A DNA stretch of 64,000 nt from JBCCFW01 sp039029535 (GCA_039029535.1 JBCCFW010000019.1:6664-70663), one strand, 5' to 3'. Numbered from the stretch's first letter, positions 29,319 to 38,549 are shown. Numbers and translations are program-made. Notes: generated by a model from the sequence alone, not told the origin.

Positions 29319-29352
29319 CGCACCGCGCGGGGCCCCCGCCACGCACGGTGCG
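29319..29352. terminator. Hairpin between convergent genes
   Basis: A 7-bp outer stem (CGCACCG / CGGTGCG) with a GC-rich inner repeat sits right after the stop at 29317 and before the convergent stop at 29363. No clear T-run; possible bidirectional terminator. Confidence 0.4.
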
Positions 29353-29362
29353 TGAGTGAGCC

Positions 29363-30514
29363 TCAGTACGGCTCGCCGAACTCGACCAGGCCCACCGCCA
29401 TCCGGAGCACCATGACGACGTCGGCGATGTCGATGGTCCGTGGGTCTTCGAGCGTCGGCTCGAGCAACGGGTCTCCCTGGGCCGGCGCCACGTTGCCCCG
29501 CCGCAGCTCGTCGTCGCTGGGGTCGACGAGACCCACGGCGATCCGCAGCACGTGCACGACATCGGAGATGTCGACGTTGCCGTCCGGAGCGCCCGCGGGG
29601 GCGCAGTCACCCCAGAGGTGCTCGCAGGCGTCGCCGAGCCCGTCCATGTCGGTGTCGGCCTGACCGGCGTTGGCGTACAGCTCGCAGTTGTCGCTCGTGT
29701 TCTCGACGCCGTCACCATCGAAGTCGACGTCGGAGCCGGTCGTCTCCCGCAGGATGTTCTCGCCGGCGTAGCAACCGAGGATGTACGGGAAGGTGCTCGT
29801 CGCGTGGTAGCGGTAGCTGCCGTCGGGGCCGATGCGACCGTTGCAGCGATCGAGGTACTGATCGCCTTCCTGCTCTTGGTACTCGTGGTTGTCCCACGCG
29901 TAGGTGCTGGGGTCGCCGGTCTGGACCCAGCCGCTCTGGAACTCGATGACCTCGTTGCAGTCCGCGTCGAGGCAGCCCCACGGACCGTAGATGGGGAAGC
30001 CGTCGAAGGCGTAGCCGATGATCGGCGAGGGCTCGCCGTCGACGTCAGCCGAGGTCAGGCAATCCACGAGCAGGGCGTGGTAGTGGTACGTGCCCCGCTG
30101 GGCGGTGTGACCCAGGCAGCTGTCCATGATGCCGTTGTAGACCGGGTCACCGTAGGGGTCCGGCACCTCCGCCTCGTTGGGACCGAAGAGGGGCAGGCCG
30201 TTGATCGCGATGCCCATGGTGCCCAGCAGCGGAATGTCCTCGGCCTCGGCGGGCAGCACGGGGTTCAGCGGGAAGCGCCAGTCGTAGTTCTGGGCCTCCA
30301 GGTCGTTGCGAGTGATCAGGACGAACTCGTAGGACGGGATCCCGTTGCTGCTCACGACGACCTCGGTGGCCGTGCAGCTCACCGACAGCGTCGGATCGGG
30401 GTAGTCCGAGTTCGCCGGATGGGCGCTCGGCGCGGGGAACTGGTCGGTCGGGCACTGGGCTTGGGCGGTCGAGCCGAACAGGACCAGGACGGCGAGAGAC
30501 GTGAGCGGGCGCAT
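29363..30514 (-). CDS. Secreted YHYH-domain protein with dockerin-like C-terminus
   Basis: 383 residues. Signal peptide (LTSLAVLVLFGSTAQA), then a YHYH domain with RGTYHYHALLVDC, YAFDGFPIYGPWGC and a second RYHATSTFPY, suggesting a metal or redox site of unknown role. Residues ~270-310 hold a thrombospondin-type-3-like calcium region (DVDFDGDGVENTSDNC, DTDMDGLGDAC). The last ~75 residues have two dockerin-like units ending in DISDVVHVLRIAVGLV and DIADVVMVLRMAVGLV, each after a D-x-N-x-D-type loop. I chose the ATG at 30514, with AGGAGG upstream. No cohesin gene is in the window, so a cellulosome role is not supported; surface attachment is likelier. Confidence 0.85.
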   Translation of the reverse strand: MRPLTSLAVLVLFGSTAQAQCPTDQFPAPSAHPANSDYPDPTLSVSCTATEVVVSSNGIPSYEFVLITRNDLEAQNYDWRFPLNPVLPAEAEDIPLLGTMGIAINGLPLFGPNEAEVPDPYGDPVYNGIMDSCLGHTAQRGTYHYHALLVDCLTSADVDGEPSPIIGYAFDGFPIYGPWGCLDADCNEVIEFQSGWVQTGDPSTYAWDNHEYQEQEGDQYLDRCNGRIGPDGSYRYHATSTFPYILGCYAGENILRETTGSDVDFDGDGVENTSDNCELYANAGQADTDMDGLGDACEHLWGDCAPAGAPDGNVDISDVVHVLRIAVGLVDPSDDELRRGNVAPAQGDPLLEPTLEDPRTIDIADVVMVLRMAVGLVEFGEPY

Positions 30515-30641
30515 CGGGAACCTCCTTCTTCCAATCAGCAAGACGAAGCAGGCTCCGTGCCATGGCCGTGGAGCACGGGAGAGTGCCTTCCGGCGACTTC
30601 TCCGCGAGGGCTGCTGCGGGTCTTGCAGGCCCCCTGCGGGC

Positions 30642-31985
30642 TCAGCAGCCGGCCAGGGTGGGGTCGGCGTGCCCGACACCGAGGCGCTCGCAAGCGAGCT
30701 CGGCGAGGGAGGGAGCCACCGCCGTGCTGCCGGTGTTGGTGCCCGTGACGAGCACCAGACGCCCGGTCGCGGTGGGCTCGACGTGGGTCAGGAGCCGGCC
30801 GTCGGCGACCTGCGAGCGCCGGCAGGCCTGACGCAGGTCGTGGACCCGAGCGTCGTCGGCCCGCGAGCCCAGGGCCAGCCGCAGCGCGTCGCGCACTCGG
30901 TCTTCCAGTGCCGTCAGCTCACCGTCGTCGATGGCGACTTCGCCGTCACCACCGAGCCCCGCGAGCATCAGCCCACCGCCAGCCCACAGCACGCCGTTCC
31001 GGTCGACCGCGACGCTCAGCTCGAGAGGGCTGTCCGAGCCCCGCGGCGTCACCTTGAGCTTGGTCGGACCGGGCCAGCGGTCGGCGGCGTCGAGGGGCAG
31101 GCAGAGCCAGGCGCCGAGCACCGACGCACAGCGCTCCGCGGGCAGGACCTGTGGAACCAGGCCAGCGGGGTCGGCACCCGGGTGCAGCACGAGGTCGTCG
31201 CCGAGATGCGAGCGTCCGTCCGTGCCGCGCAGGCCGAGCGCCCGGCCGGCGTCGTCGCGCAACAAGGCGGCGACCGGTGAGTCGAAGACCAGCCGGGCTC
31301 CCCGCGCTTCGACGAGGTCGAGCACGGCCCGATTGAGCGCGTCGGCGTCCAAGCACCAGCCCGTCGTGAGCAGGGCGCCCGCGAGTCGGCCGGAGCGACA
31401 GGCCGCTGCCAACAGGGGATGACGCTCGGCCAGCTCGTCGGGCGAGAGCAGCTTCGACTGGAGGCCGAGCTGTTCGTGACGGCTCCGATCGGCCTCGAAT
31501 CGGTCGGCGTCGTCATGGACGCGGAGCACGCCGTCGCGGCGCAGCGCAGCGGGAGCGGCGAGCCGGGGATGGTCGGCGAGCAAGCGCGACCAGGCGGGGA
31601 GACCGTCGGCTCCCGCCTTCGTCAGGGACTGGCGGACGTCCGTGCGCACGTCGGAGTCGAGTCGGGCGAGGTCGCGGCGAGCGAGCCAGCCCCGCTCTTC
31701 TTCGGTGAGGTGCTCGTGCGCCAGCCAGCCGCCGTCGGAGACCGGCCGATGGCGCGTGCAGCCGGCCTCGTCGAGCGGGCTGGCGAGCTCGACCGGCGTG
31801 AGGAAGCGCAGCGGCCCGCCGTCACCCGTGGTGGACAGGGTCGGCCGACCTTCGCGACGACGGGGGTCGGCACCGGCGGAGAGGAGGGTGACCGCACGTC
31901 CGCGCTCGACGAGCCGCAGGGCGGTCAGGCTGCCGGTGATGCCCGCCCCCAGCACGAGGACGGACGCTGCGTCGGACCGAGTCAT
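30642..31985 (-). CDS. FAD-dependent oxidoreductase (DAO/DadA-like)
   Basis: 447 residues. The N-terminal FAD motif ASVLVLGAGITGSLTALRL is canonical, as is the later LVFDSPVAALLRDDAGRA. The C-terminal TGRLVLVTGTNTGSTAVAPSLAELA corresponds to the G-x-x-GHG-type ending of the D-amino-acid oxidase superfamily, though the usual H-G pair is replaced by N-T-G. The family oxidises amines, amino acids or glycine-like substrates; the exact one cannot be assigned. It lies 45 bp downstream of the flippase gene and may be the last gene of that leftward operon. Confidence 0.82.
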   Translation of the reverse strand: MTRSDAASVLVLGAGITGSLTALRLVERGRAVTLLSAGADPRRREGRPTLSTTGDGGPLRFLTPVELASPLDEAGCTRHRPVSDGGWLAHEHLTEEERGWLARRDLARLDSDVRTDVRQSLTKAGADGLPAWSRLLADHPRLAAPAALRRDGVLRVHDDADRFEADRSRHEQLGLQSKLLSPDELAERHPLLAAACRSGRLAGALLTTGWCLDADALNRAVLDLVEARGARLVFDSPVAALLRDDAGRALGLRGTDGRSHLGDDLVLHPGADPAGLVPQVLPAERCASVLGAWLCLPLDAADRWPGPTKLKVTPRGSDSPLELSVAVDRNGVLWAGGGLMLAGLGGDGEVAIDDGELTALEDRVRDALRLALGSRADDARVHDLRQACRRSQVADGRLLTHVEPTATGRLVLVTGTNTGSTAVAPSLAELACERLGVGHADPTLAGC

Positions 31986-32030
31986 GGGGGCACTGTCGCG
32001 TGCGAGCGGAGTCGATGCAAGCGATCGACG

Positions 32031-33602
32031 TCAAGCACGTCGCAGGACGCGGGCCTTGACCTTGTCGAGCTCGGCTCGGAGACGGGCACGCTCCTCGTCG
32101 TCGAAGCCGAAGAACCAGAACAGCGCCCAGAAGAGCACGACGCCGAAGCCCTCGGCGAGACCGACCTCGATGAGGTGATCCAGCGGAGTGAAGGTGCGGA
32201 GGAGCCAGAGCGCGAGGGCCATGACACCGACCGGCAGGAGGCTGGGGACGACGGTCTTTCGGTAGAACTCCAACGCCGACACGCCTTCGCGGCGCTGGAG
32301 GTGACCCTGGATGACGAAGCACTGCATGGGGATGAGCGAGAGCACCGCCGCCCAGGCCATGCCGATGAGCCCGTGCGTGCGGAGGAAGACGAACATCAGG
32401 ACCAGGTTGAGCACCTGACCGCCGAACAGCGCCCAGGCGAGCAGGCGCTGGTCGCCCCGCATCGACAACATGATGTGTGAGTTGCCGTGGATGACGTTGA
32501 TCAGCGAGGCGATGAGCAGGATCTGGAGCGGCGCCACCGCGTCGATGAACGACTCGGTCATCCAGGACAGGACGAGCGGTTCGGCCAGGACGATGCAGCC
32601 GACCATGAGCGGCATCGTGAAGGCCACCGAGAGCTTCGTGCCGCGCAGCCAGATGCGACGGATGCGGGCGTCGTCGCCAGCGCCGTGCAGCTCGGCGATG
32701 ACGGGGGTGAGCGTGCGGGCGACCTGGTTGCAGAAGTTCTGCGCCTGGAACTGGATCTTGGCGGCGAGGCCGAACGCGGCCACCGCGGCGAGGTCGAGGT
32801 GGAGCTTCACGATGATCTTGCCCAGCTCACTCCCCATGAGCAGGGAAAGGCTGATGATCGTGAAGTAGAGGGAGAAGCCCCAGGCCTCCTTGAGCAGCGG
32901 CAGCCGGAAGGAGCGGGGCGAGAGGCTGAGGTCGTGCACCCGCACGACCGCGTGAATCGTGCCGAGAAGGTGCGGCAGCAGGGCGACCAGGAGGTTGAGC
33001 AGGGCCAGGGTTTCGAGCTTCGGCGACTGGGTGAGAACGAGGAGGTTGCCGCCGAGATAGAGGATCGAGCCGAGGATGCGATAGCCGTTGCTGATCCGCA
33101 GGAGCTGATGCGCGACCAGGGTCGAGCGGAAGAGCATGAACGGGAAGGCGAAGGCCTGACCGAAGCCGATGATGAGCAGGCAGCGCTGGGTCATCTCGCG
33201 CAGCTCGCCGTCGAGCCCGACCGCGTCGCTGAAGAGCAGCAGGCAGAGGGCGGTGAGCCCGACGATCAGGACACCCTGAGTGACGTGGGCCCAGAAGAGC
33301 GTGCCGGTGACCTGCCGCATCCGCTCGCTGCCTCGGCTGCGCGCGTCGGCGATCATCTTGACCGTCACCTGCTCGAGGCCGAGGTCGACCAGCCGGAAGA
33401 AGCTGATCACCGACCAGATCAGCAGCCAGAGGCCGACCAGCTCCTTGCCGAGCACCCGGTGCCAGAGGGGCATGAGGATGGCGATGGTCAGCGCCTCCAT
33501 GACCACGACGCCTTGGCTCGACAGCGTGTTGAGCAGGAGCGAGCGCGGACGGGTGGCGTCCGCGCTCGCCTGGCGTACCTCGGGCTTGTCCTGCTCGCTC
33601 AC
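32031..33602 (-). CDS. Oligosaccharide/lipid-linked flippase (Wzx-like)
   Basis: 523 residues with about 12-14 membrane spans of the polysaccharide-transport/MATE-like fold. The N-terminal segment (SSQGVVVMEALTIAILMPLWHRVLG, SFFRLVDLGLEQVTVKM) and repeats such as LGKIIVKLHLDLAAVAAFGLA are typical of Wzx/O-antigen flippases. It would move a lipid-linked glycan or lipid to the periplasmic face. It begins in a GTGA overlap with the upstream Lgt-like gene. No polymerase or complete O-antigen cluster is adjacent, so the cargo is open. Confidence 0.83.
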   Translation of the reverse strand: MSEQDKPEVRQASADATRPRSLLLNTLSSQGVVVMEALTIAILMPLWHRVLGKELVGLWLLIWSVISFFRLVDLGLEQVTVKMIADARSRGSERMRQVTGTLFWAHVTQGVLIVGLTALCLLLFSDAVGLDGELREMTQRCLLIIGFGQAFAFPFMLFRSTLVAHQLLRISNGYRILGSILYLGGNLLVLTQSPKLETLALLNLLVALLPHLLGTIHAVVRVHDLSLSPRSFRLPLLKEAWGFSLYFTIISLSLLMGSELGKIIVKLHLDLAAVAAFGLAAKIQFQAQNFCNQVARTLTPVIAELHGAGDDARIRRIWLRGTKLSVAFTMPLMVGCIVLAEPLVLSWMTESFIDAVAPLQILLIASLINVIHGNSHIMLSMRGDQRLLAWALFGGQVLNLVLMFVFLRTHGLIGMAWAAVLSLIPMQCFVIQGHLQRREGVSALEFYRKTVVPSLLPVGVMALALWLLRTFTPLDHLIEVGLAEGFGVVLFWALFWFFGFDDEERARLRAELDKVKARVLRRA

Positions 33603-34222
33603 TGGTCGACCTCCCCCCGATGGTGCAGCAAGCCGACGGCCACCACCACCCCGACCAGGCAGGCGAGGTCCCGCCAGGTCATCCCGAGGACCAGCGCCGG
33701 CGGTAGGTCGGACCGGAAGCGCTCGTGGATCAGGCGGAAGAGCGAGAAGCCCAGGAGCGCGACCCCCGCCCGTCGCCCCGGTGGTGAGCCCGCTGAGGTG
33801 AAGCGGCTGATCCCGACGACCAGGAGCAGGTCGCTGACGACCTCGTGGAGCTGAGGTCGGGAGAGCGCTCCACCACAGCAGCCTGCCTGCAGGCAGCCGA
33901 GCCGACCGATCGCGTGGGAAAGCAGGAAGGCGGGCGCGACCAGGTCGAGACCCGTCCGTGCCGTCAGGCCCAGCGACCAGGAGCGCCACGCGATCCAGGC
34001 CGCGCCGGCCGGGAGGCCGAGGAGGATGCTCCCGGCCGAGTGCAGGCCCGCGCCGGGATGGAGCAGCACGCCCAGCCGTGCGCCGAGCAGCCCGAAGAAG
34101 ACGGCCCCGAGCCCGAGCTCGAGCCGCTGGAGGAGCGAGGGCAGGTGGTCACGGCTCGTCTGAGCGAAGACCGTCAGCCCCAGCGCGATCCCCGCCAGGA
34201 CCAGGCCGGCCCAGGGTGTCAC
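33599..34222 (-). CDS. Lgt-like membrane protein, short and divergent
   Basis: 207 residues with six or seven membrane spans. It carries LLSHAIGRLGCLQAGCCGG, the counterpart of LAHAFGRLGCFLAGCCWG in the true Lgt two genes upstream, and RPQLHEVVSDLLLVVG in the place of HPTQLYE. Because the His-Pro-Thr-Gln-Leu-Tyr-Glu signature is altered, its transferase activity is uncertain; it could use a different donor or acceptor. It starts in a GTGA overlap with the SDR gene and overlaps the flippase start, so translation of all three is coupled. Confidence 0.72.
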   Translation of the reverse strand: MTPWAGLVLAGIALGLTVFAQTSRDHLPSLLQRLELGLGAVFFGLLGARLGVLLHPGAGLHSAGSILLGLPAGAAWIAWRSWSLGLTARTGLDLVAPAFLLSHAIGRLGCLQAGCCGGALSRPQLHEVVSDLLLVVGISRFTSAGSPPGRRAGVALLGFSLFRLIHERFRSDLPPALVLGMTWRDLACLVGVVVAVGLLHHRGEVDQ

Positions 34223-34995
34223 GACTGCTGGTCGGAGCGGGTTCGCCAGGCCACCCAGGCGTCGAGGCCGCGGGCGGTGAGCGTGGGGAAGAGGTCGTGC
34301 GCCTTGCCACCCAGCCAGTCGACGGGGCCGAGGTGACACTCGGGCCGTCGTCGCTCGACGGCGCTCACGATGCGTCGCGCCGCCCGACGGGCGTCATGCC
34401 AGGGGAAGACGTCGTAGAGCCGGGGCGTGTCCTCCAGCGACGTCACCATGGGCGTGCGGAGGATGGACGGATGAGCGAGGGTCACCGAGTGCCCGTGCTC
34501 GGCCAGCTCGAGCCGGAGCGCGCCAGCCAGCCCGCGGAGCGCCCACTTGGAGGCGCCGTAGGCGGCGAACTCCTGGAAGGCGACGCGCGCGGCCAGCGAG
34601 GCGATGATGCCGATGCGCGCCCGGGGAGCGAGCCGCGGCGTGAGCACGCGCTGAAGACGCGCGACCGCCAGAACGTTGACCTCGAAGCAGGCGCGCCAGT
34701 CGTCGTCGGTGAGCGTGTCGAACGAGCCGAGACGCAGCACGCCGGCTGCGTGCAGCACGAGGTCGACCGGACGCTCGGCCAGCGCGGCGGTGACGGGCGC
34801 GGCGACCGCGTCGGCTTCCCGGAGGTCGACGGAGAGCGTCTCGGCGGCGACGCCCAGGTCGGTGGCGGCGGAGGCGGTGGCGGCGAGTCGGTCTTCGTCG
34901 CGGGCGACGAGCAGCAGGTCGTGCCCGCGACTGGCGAGCTCGAGCGCCAGCTCCCGACCGAGGCCGCTGCTGGCTCCCGTGACCAGGGCTCTCAC
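34219..34995 (-). CDS. Short-chain dehydrogenase/reductase
   Basis: 258 residues. Classical SDR: cofactor motif VTGASSGLGRELALELA, NADP-type region VARDEDRLAATA, NNAG-like LVLHAAGVLRLG, catalytic Ser in GIIASLAARVAF and Tyr-Lys as YGASKWALRGLA. Substrate unknown; its place between two Lgt-type membrane proteins makes a lipid alcohol or ketone possible (inference). It overlaps both neighbours by 4 nt. Confidence 0.88.
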   Translation of the reverse strand: MRALVTGASSGLGRELALELASRGHDLLLVARDEDRLAATASAATDLGVAAETLSVDLREADAVAAPVTAALAERPVDLVLHAAGVLRLGSFDTLTDDDWRACFEVNVLAVARLQRVLTPRLAPRARIGIIASLAARVAFQEFAAYGASKWALRGLAGALRLELAEHGHSVTLAHPSILRTPMVTSLEDTPRLYDVFPWHDARRAARRIVSAVERRRPECHLGPVDWLGGKAHDLFPTLTARGLDAWVAWRTRSDQQS

Positions 34996-35981
34996 GCCGC
35001 TTGCGGCTCGCTCCCGGCCTGACGCGAGCGCCAGACGATGAAGCCGATGGCGGCGACCACGCTCACGGCGGCGAGGGCCTGCGAGATCGAGAACGAAGAG
35101 CTCAACGCGCGACCGGGGTCGGCGCGGACGAACTCGAGGAAGAAGCGGAGGACCCCGTAGCCGGCGACGTAGAGCAGGAAGGTTCGTCCGGCGAAGCTGG
35201 GCCAGCGCAGGTGGAGGAAGAGCAGCAGGCTGGCGATGACGATCTCGCCACCGCTCTCGTAGAGCTGAGTCGGGTGCAGCGCGCGGTGCAGGGGCACGCC
35301 GGTGAGCTCACGGGCGCGTTCGGAGGTGAAGGTCACCGCCCAGGGCAGGCTGCAGTCCTTGCCCCAGCAGCAGCCGGCCAGGAAGCAGCCGAGCCGACCA
35401 AAGGCATGAGCGAGGGCCAGCGACGGGGCGAGGGCGTCGAGACCGCGACCGAGCGAGACGCCGTTGCGATGAAGCGCGATGCCGAGGAAGGCGGCGCCGG
35501 AGATGAAGCCGATGTAGTAGTGCCCCGAGTAGCGCAGCAGGGCCATGATGGACTGCTTGAGCGCGGCGGTCTCGACGACCTTCACGGAGGCGCCGAGCTT
35601 CCAGGCGAGGATCGCGGCGATGACCACGAGAGGAGTGGTCAGGCCGACGGCCAGGCCGTCGAGCTGGCCCCGTTGCCGCAGCCACGACAGCAGCACGACG
35701 AGCCCGATCAGCGTGACGGTCAACACCACCGTGACCGCGGCGAGCTGGTCGGCGACGCGCGCGCCGCGCTGGGAGAGACCGACGATCGCTCCGAAGATCT
35801 TCGAGCTGGCGATGGCGATGACGAAGGCCCAGAGCCCGAGCTCGGCGAAGAGCGCGCCCGACTTGCCGAGGCGGGTGCCGAGCCAGGCGAAGAGACCCAC
35901 GCCGAGCAGGAGCCCGATGAGGACCATGAGGGCGTAGCTGCCGACGGGGAAGTCGCCGATTTCGAACAGGATCGGATGCAT
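34992..35981 (-). CDS. lgt: Prolipoprotein diacylglyceryl transferase
   Basis: 329 residues and about eight membrane spans. Lgt moves diacylglycerol from phosphatidylglycerol to the lipobox cysteine of prolipoproteins on the outer face of the inner membrane. The signature set is present: LAHAFGRLGCFLAGCCWGKDC, then the periplasmic loop ending in HPTQLYESGGEI, and LRFFLEFVRADPGRAL near the end. It is longer than E. coli Lgt (291). It follows the class II aldolase gene by 45 bp and begins the coupled SDR/Lgt-like/flippase run. Confidence 0.92.
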   Translation of the reverse strand: MHPILFEIGDFPVGSYALMVLIGLLLGVGLFAWLGTRLGKSGALFAELGLWAFVIAIASSKIFGAIVGLSQRGARVADQLAAVTVVLTVTLIGLVVLLSWLRQRGQLDGLAVGLTTPLVVIAAILAWKLGASVKVVETAALKQSIMALLRYSGHYYIGFISGAAFLGIALHRNGVSLGRGLDALAPSLALAHAFGRLGCFLAGCCWGKDCSLPWAVTFTSERARELTGVPLHRALHPTQLYESGGEIVIASLLLFLHLRWPSFAGRTFLLYVAGYGVLRFFLEFVRADPGRALSSSFSISQALAAVSVVAAIGFIVWRSRQAGSEPQAA

Positions 35982-36026
35982 CTGATCAGGTCTCGGGGGG
36001 ACGGTGCGGGGGCTGACGACGCTCGG

Positions 36027-37112
36027 TCAGCGTGGCGGGATCTCCTTGACGAGACGTCCTTCGATCCGCGCGAACAGGGAGGGCAGGTCGGGCCCGGTGA
36101 GGGTGAGGCCGTGATTGCGCAGGCCGACCTCGGCCTGACCTGGGTCGGCCTGACGAGCGACGAGCTCGCACACGTCGCTGGCGAGCTCGACCGTCCCGCA
36201 GGGCCAGCTCTGGGACGTGGCGTCCACGCCGGGGAGCCACGCGTGGACGTGGAGGATGGCGCCGACCTCGTCGAAGCGCTCGTAGAGCAGGGCGTGCTCG
36301 AGGGCGTCGACGCTCACCTTGCCGCCGAGCACGCCGGGCGGCACGCGGACCTCAAGGGTCCCGGCGTCGACGTCGTGGTCCGACACGAGGAAGATGTCGC
36401 GCCCGAGGGTCTCGAGACGGGCCTTGTCGACGCCGCGGCCGCTCATCCAGAAGCCGGATCCGGGCTCGCGCACGGAGAGGTTGCCGTAGCTGAGCTGCTG
36501 GACCCCGAAGATGGCCTTGAGCAGGTGGCGGTCCTCGGCGCTGAGGAACTCGTCGAGGGCCACCGGGCTCGGGAGCAGGCCGAGCGCGGCGAGCTGCCGA
36601 CCGGCATGTTTCAGCTCGTCGATCCGCGGTGAGGCCATGAGGGCCTCGTCGAGGTCGTCGCGGACGCCGTCCTGGAGCGCGAAGCGAGCGCCGGCCAGGG
36701 GGAGGACGGCGGCGGCGACGGAGGCGGCGGCCTCGTCGGCGGTGTGCGAGTCGAGGGGCCGGACCCCCATCTCCGGCGTGACGAGGGTGAGCTGCCGGTC
36801 GTCCACGGCGACCAGGGCGTTGCTCATCGTCTTGAGGAGGGCCGGGTAGGTCTGCTGGAGGACGGCCGTGGTTTCGGAGTGTCCGGGCAGGCTGCCGTCG
36901 GGCACGGCGAGGAGGGTCACGCCGAACTGCTCGGTGGAGTGCCGTCGCCAGTGGGATTGGGGGGCGTCGACCGAGCTGAGGTTGAAGACGAGCTCGGTGG
37001 CGGCGTCCGGGTCGCTGACCTCGTGACCGTCGCCACGGAGGAGGCCGTCGAGGGCCCCAGCGAGCGCGGAGACGGCGGGGCTGTCCGCTTCACCGGCGAA
37101 GGCGACCTTCAC
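36027..37112 (-). CDS. Class II aldolase/adducin-domain protein with unknown N-terminal domain
   Basis: 361 residues with GTG start and GGAGG upstream. Residues ~185-355 match class II aldolases (fuculose-phosphate aldolase type): YGNLSVREPGSGFWMSGRG, AILHVHAWLPGV with two metal-binding His, and VGLRNHGLTLTGPDL with a third His. The conserved Glu and Zn site appear intact. The first ~180 residues are an extra domain I cannot place. Members cleave or epimerise sugar phosphates or related aldols. It is followed by lgt in the same direction after 45 bp. Confidence 0.82.
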   Translation of the reverse strand: MKVAFAGEADSPAVSALAGALDGLLRGDGHEVSDPDAATELVFNLSSVDAPQSHWRRHSTEQFGVTLLAVPDGSLPGHSETTAVLQQTYPALLKTMSNALVAVDDRQLTLVTPEMGVRPLDSHTADEAAASVAAAVLPLAGARFALQDGVRDDLDEALMASPRIDELKHAGRQLAALGLLPSPVALDEFLSAEDRHLLKAIFGVQQLSYGNLSVREPGSGFWMSGRGVDKARLETLGRDIFLVSDHDVDAGTLEVRVPPGVLGGKVSVDALEHALLYERFDEVGAILHVHAWLPGVDATSQSWPCGTVELASDVCELVARQADPGQAEVGLRNHGLTLTGPDLPSLFARIEGRLVKEIPPR

Positions 37113-37243
37113 GCGCGGCCTCCGGGGGCCGGGGAGAGGTCGTCATGGGGAGGGGCGGGCACGGCGCGCATGCCAGATTCTGCCACCTCAGCCGCGAAGA
37201 GCCATGAATTGATGGGAGGCGTGGCAGGGGCGCCGAGGAGGCC

Positions 37244-37543
37244 TCAACCGCGGGCGGCTTCTCCCACGGGCGCCGGTCGGTCCCGGTCGGCCGGGGTGGC
37301 CTGCTCGAGCAGCTCGACGAGGTCGGCCACGGTGGCGTCGCGGAGCTCGCCGAGGCGCTCGGGGGGGAGATCGCAGTCGAAGCGATTCTCCAGCTCGACC
37401 ACCAGGCGGGCCAGGCCGATGCTGTCGAGCCCGAGGTCGTCCACGAGGTGATGCCCGGCCTCCACGCTCGACGGGAGGCGCGGGGCGGCCTCGCGGAGGG
37501 CGTCGAGGAGAGCCGGGTCGGGCTGATGCTGCGCGCGAGTCAT
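37244..37543 (-). CDS. Acyl carrier protein-like
   Basis: 99 residues. The phosphopantetheine attachment motif is LGLDSIGLARLV with Ser41, and the fold signature of an acidic four-helix ACP is present (VVELENRFDCDLPPERLGEL). It probably carries acyl or amino-acyl groups for a pathway whose enzymes are not adjacent. There is a 131-bp gap to the class II aldolase gene on the same strand, so it may start the leftward cluster. No clear Shine-Dalgarno. Confidence 0.8.
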   Translation of the reverse strand: MTRAQHQPDPALLDALREAAPRLPSSVEAGHHLVDDLGLDSIGLARLVVELENRFDCDLPPERLGELRDATVADLVELLEQATPADRDRPAPVGEAARG

Positions 37544-37719
37544 GCCGGATGGTGCCAGGTCGAGGGCGTGACGACCAACCGGAGCGTCGTGATCGGGGCT
37601 CGCTCAGCCGGTCGACGACGCGGCGTTGGCCGCGCGTGTCGTGTCGAGGGCCACTTCGTACCCGGTGAGCGTTCCGTGAGAGTGAAAGCAGGCTCCCGGT
37701 CGTTCGAACGGTCCGGTGG

Positions 37720-38202
37720 TCAGCTCTCGCCAACGTTCACGCGCCAGGCGAAGAACACCAGGACGATCTCGGATGCCTCGTCGGGAGCCGCATCGTAGGG
37801 GATGTAGAAGCGCTCGCCCTCGACTAGGAGCTCATGGGCATGCTCGCACCACAGCTCGTCCCCCAGGTAGGAGTGACGCGAGCCACGGAAGTGATCGACG
37901 TCGACGTTCAGGTGGTAGCTCGGATCGATGCGAGTGCCACCGTCCAGGCGTTGGTTGATGAGGTCGACGACTTCCTGCCTCGTGAATCGGCCGTCCTCAC
38001 GGGCCGCCTCGACTTCGAACGAGCGCCAGCTCGCGATGGTGTCGTCGTCGTGAAGCTCGTGCAGGAGCTCGCGAGCGCCCTTGGCGAAGGCGATCTCGAA
38101 ATCGCGTCGACGCTCCGGACGAGTGAGTGACGCATGGCCGCTCGTGGCGGTGGCGGGAGCGTCAAAGCCATGACGAAGACGGGCAGGGAGAAGGGGCATC
38201 AC
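37720..38202 (-). CDS. Hypothetical protein
   Basis: 160 residues, acidic, no signal peptide. Segments include HLNVDVDHFRGSRHSYLGDELWC, EHAHELLVEGERFYIPYD and a C-terminal IVLVFFAWRVNV. No family recognised. The region 37.7-39.2 kb looks less GC-biased than its surroundings and may be accessory. Start uncertain; ATG 38202 is used because the longer reading frame upstream is low-complexity. Confidence 0.55.
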   Translation of the reverse strand: MMPLLPARLRHGFDAPATATSGHASLTRPERRRDFEIAFAKGARELLHELHDDDTIASWRSFEVEAAREDGRFTRQEVVDLINQRLDGGTRIDPSYHLNVDVDHFRGSRHSYLGDELWCEHAHELLVEGERFYIPYDAAPDEASEIVLVFFAWRVNVGES

Positions 38203-38472
38203 GTGTCCCGTTCGCTTCCGAGTGCTGCTCGCGCTTGGTGAGCACGCGGTCCGGATTCGAACGAGACACTAGGGAGCGGTGAGGAATTCCACGAGTCGGC
38301 CTGACAGCGATTCGAAGCAGCGGCGAGTGGGGTGCTGCTCTCGTGACGACTCGAACATCGTGATGGCAGGGAGGTTAGCGCCGAGCAGTGACCGCGCGGC
38401 CGTGCAGATAACTCACCACGTGGGCGCTGTCTCAGAGGCGTGGCTCGGGTGACAGAGTCCACGATGGGAAAG

Positions 38473-38506
38473 GCCCCGCCAGTCCGCTGACGCAGACCAG
38501 CGGGGC
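38473..38506. terminator. Hairpin, possible terminator or regulatory stem-loop
   Basis: Inverted repeat GCCCCGC / GCGGGGC with partly complementary inner arms, about 100 bp before the peptide gene at 38610. No T-run; could be a terminator of an unseen transcript. Confidence 0.35.
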
Positions 38507-38522
38507 ATCAACACCAACACCA

Positions 38523-38549
38523 GCTCACCGAGCCATTCGCTCACCGAGC
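38523..38549. repeat. Tandem 11-bp direct repeat upstream of the peptide gene
   Basis: GCTCACCGAGC occurs at 38523-38533 and exactly again at 38539-38549, a 16-bp period. CTGACA, a 5/6 match to a -35 hexamer, begins at the last base of the second copy. It may bind a regulator of the downstream gene (inference). Confidence 0.5.

Noticed and set aside
29363..30514. A cellulosome role for the dockerin-like protein
   Set aside because: No cohesin domain or scaffoldin occurs in the window, and dockerin-like ends are common in non-cellulosomal secreted proteins.
38253..38262. GGATTCGAAC, the complement of a tRNA T-arm GTTCGAATCC
   Set aside because: The T-stem has a mismatch and no D-arm, anticodon arm or matching acceptor stem could be found around it.
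38199..38462. An 87-codon minus frame upstream of the hypothetical gene
   Set aside because: Ser/Arg-rich with no start signal; likely non-coding.
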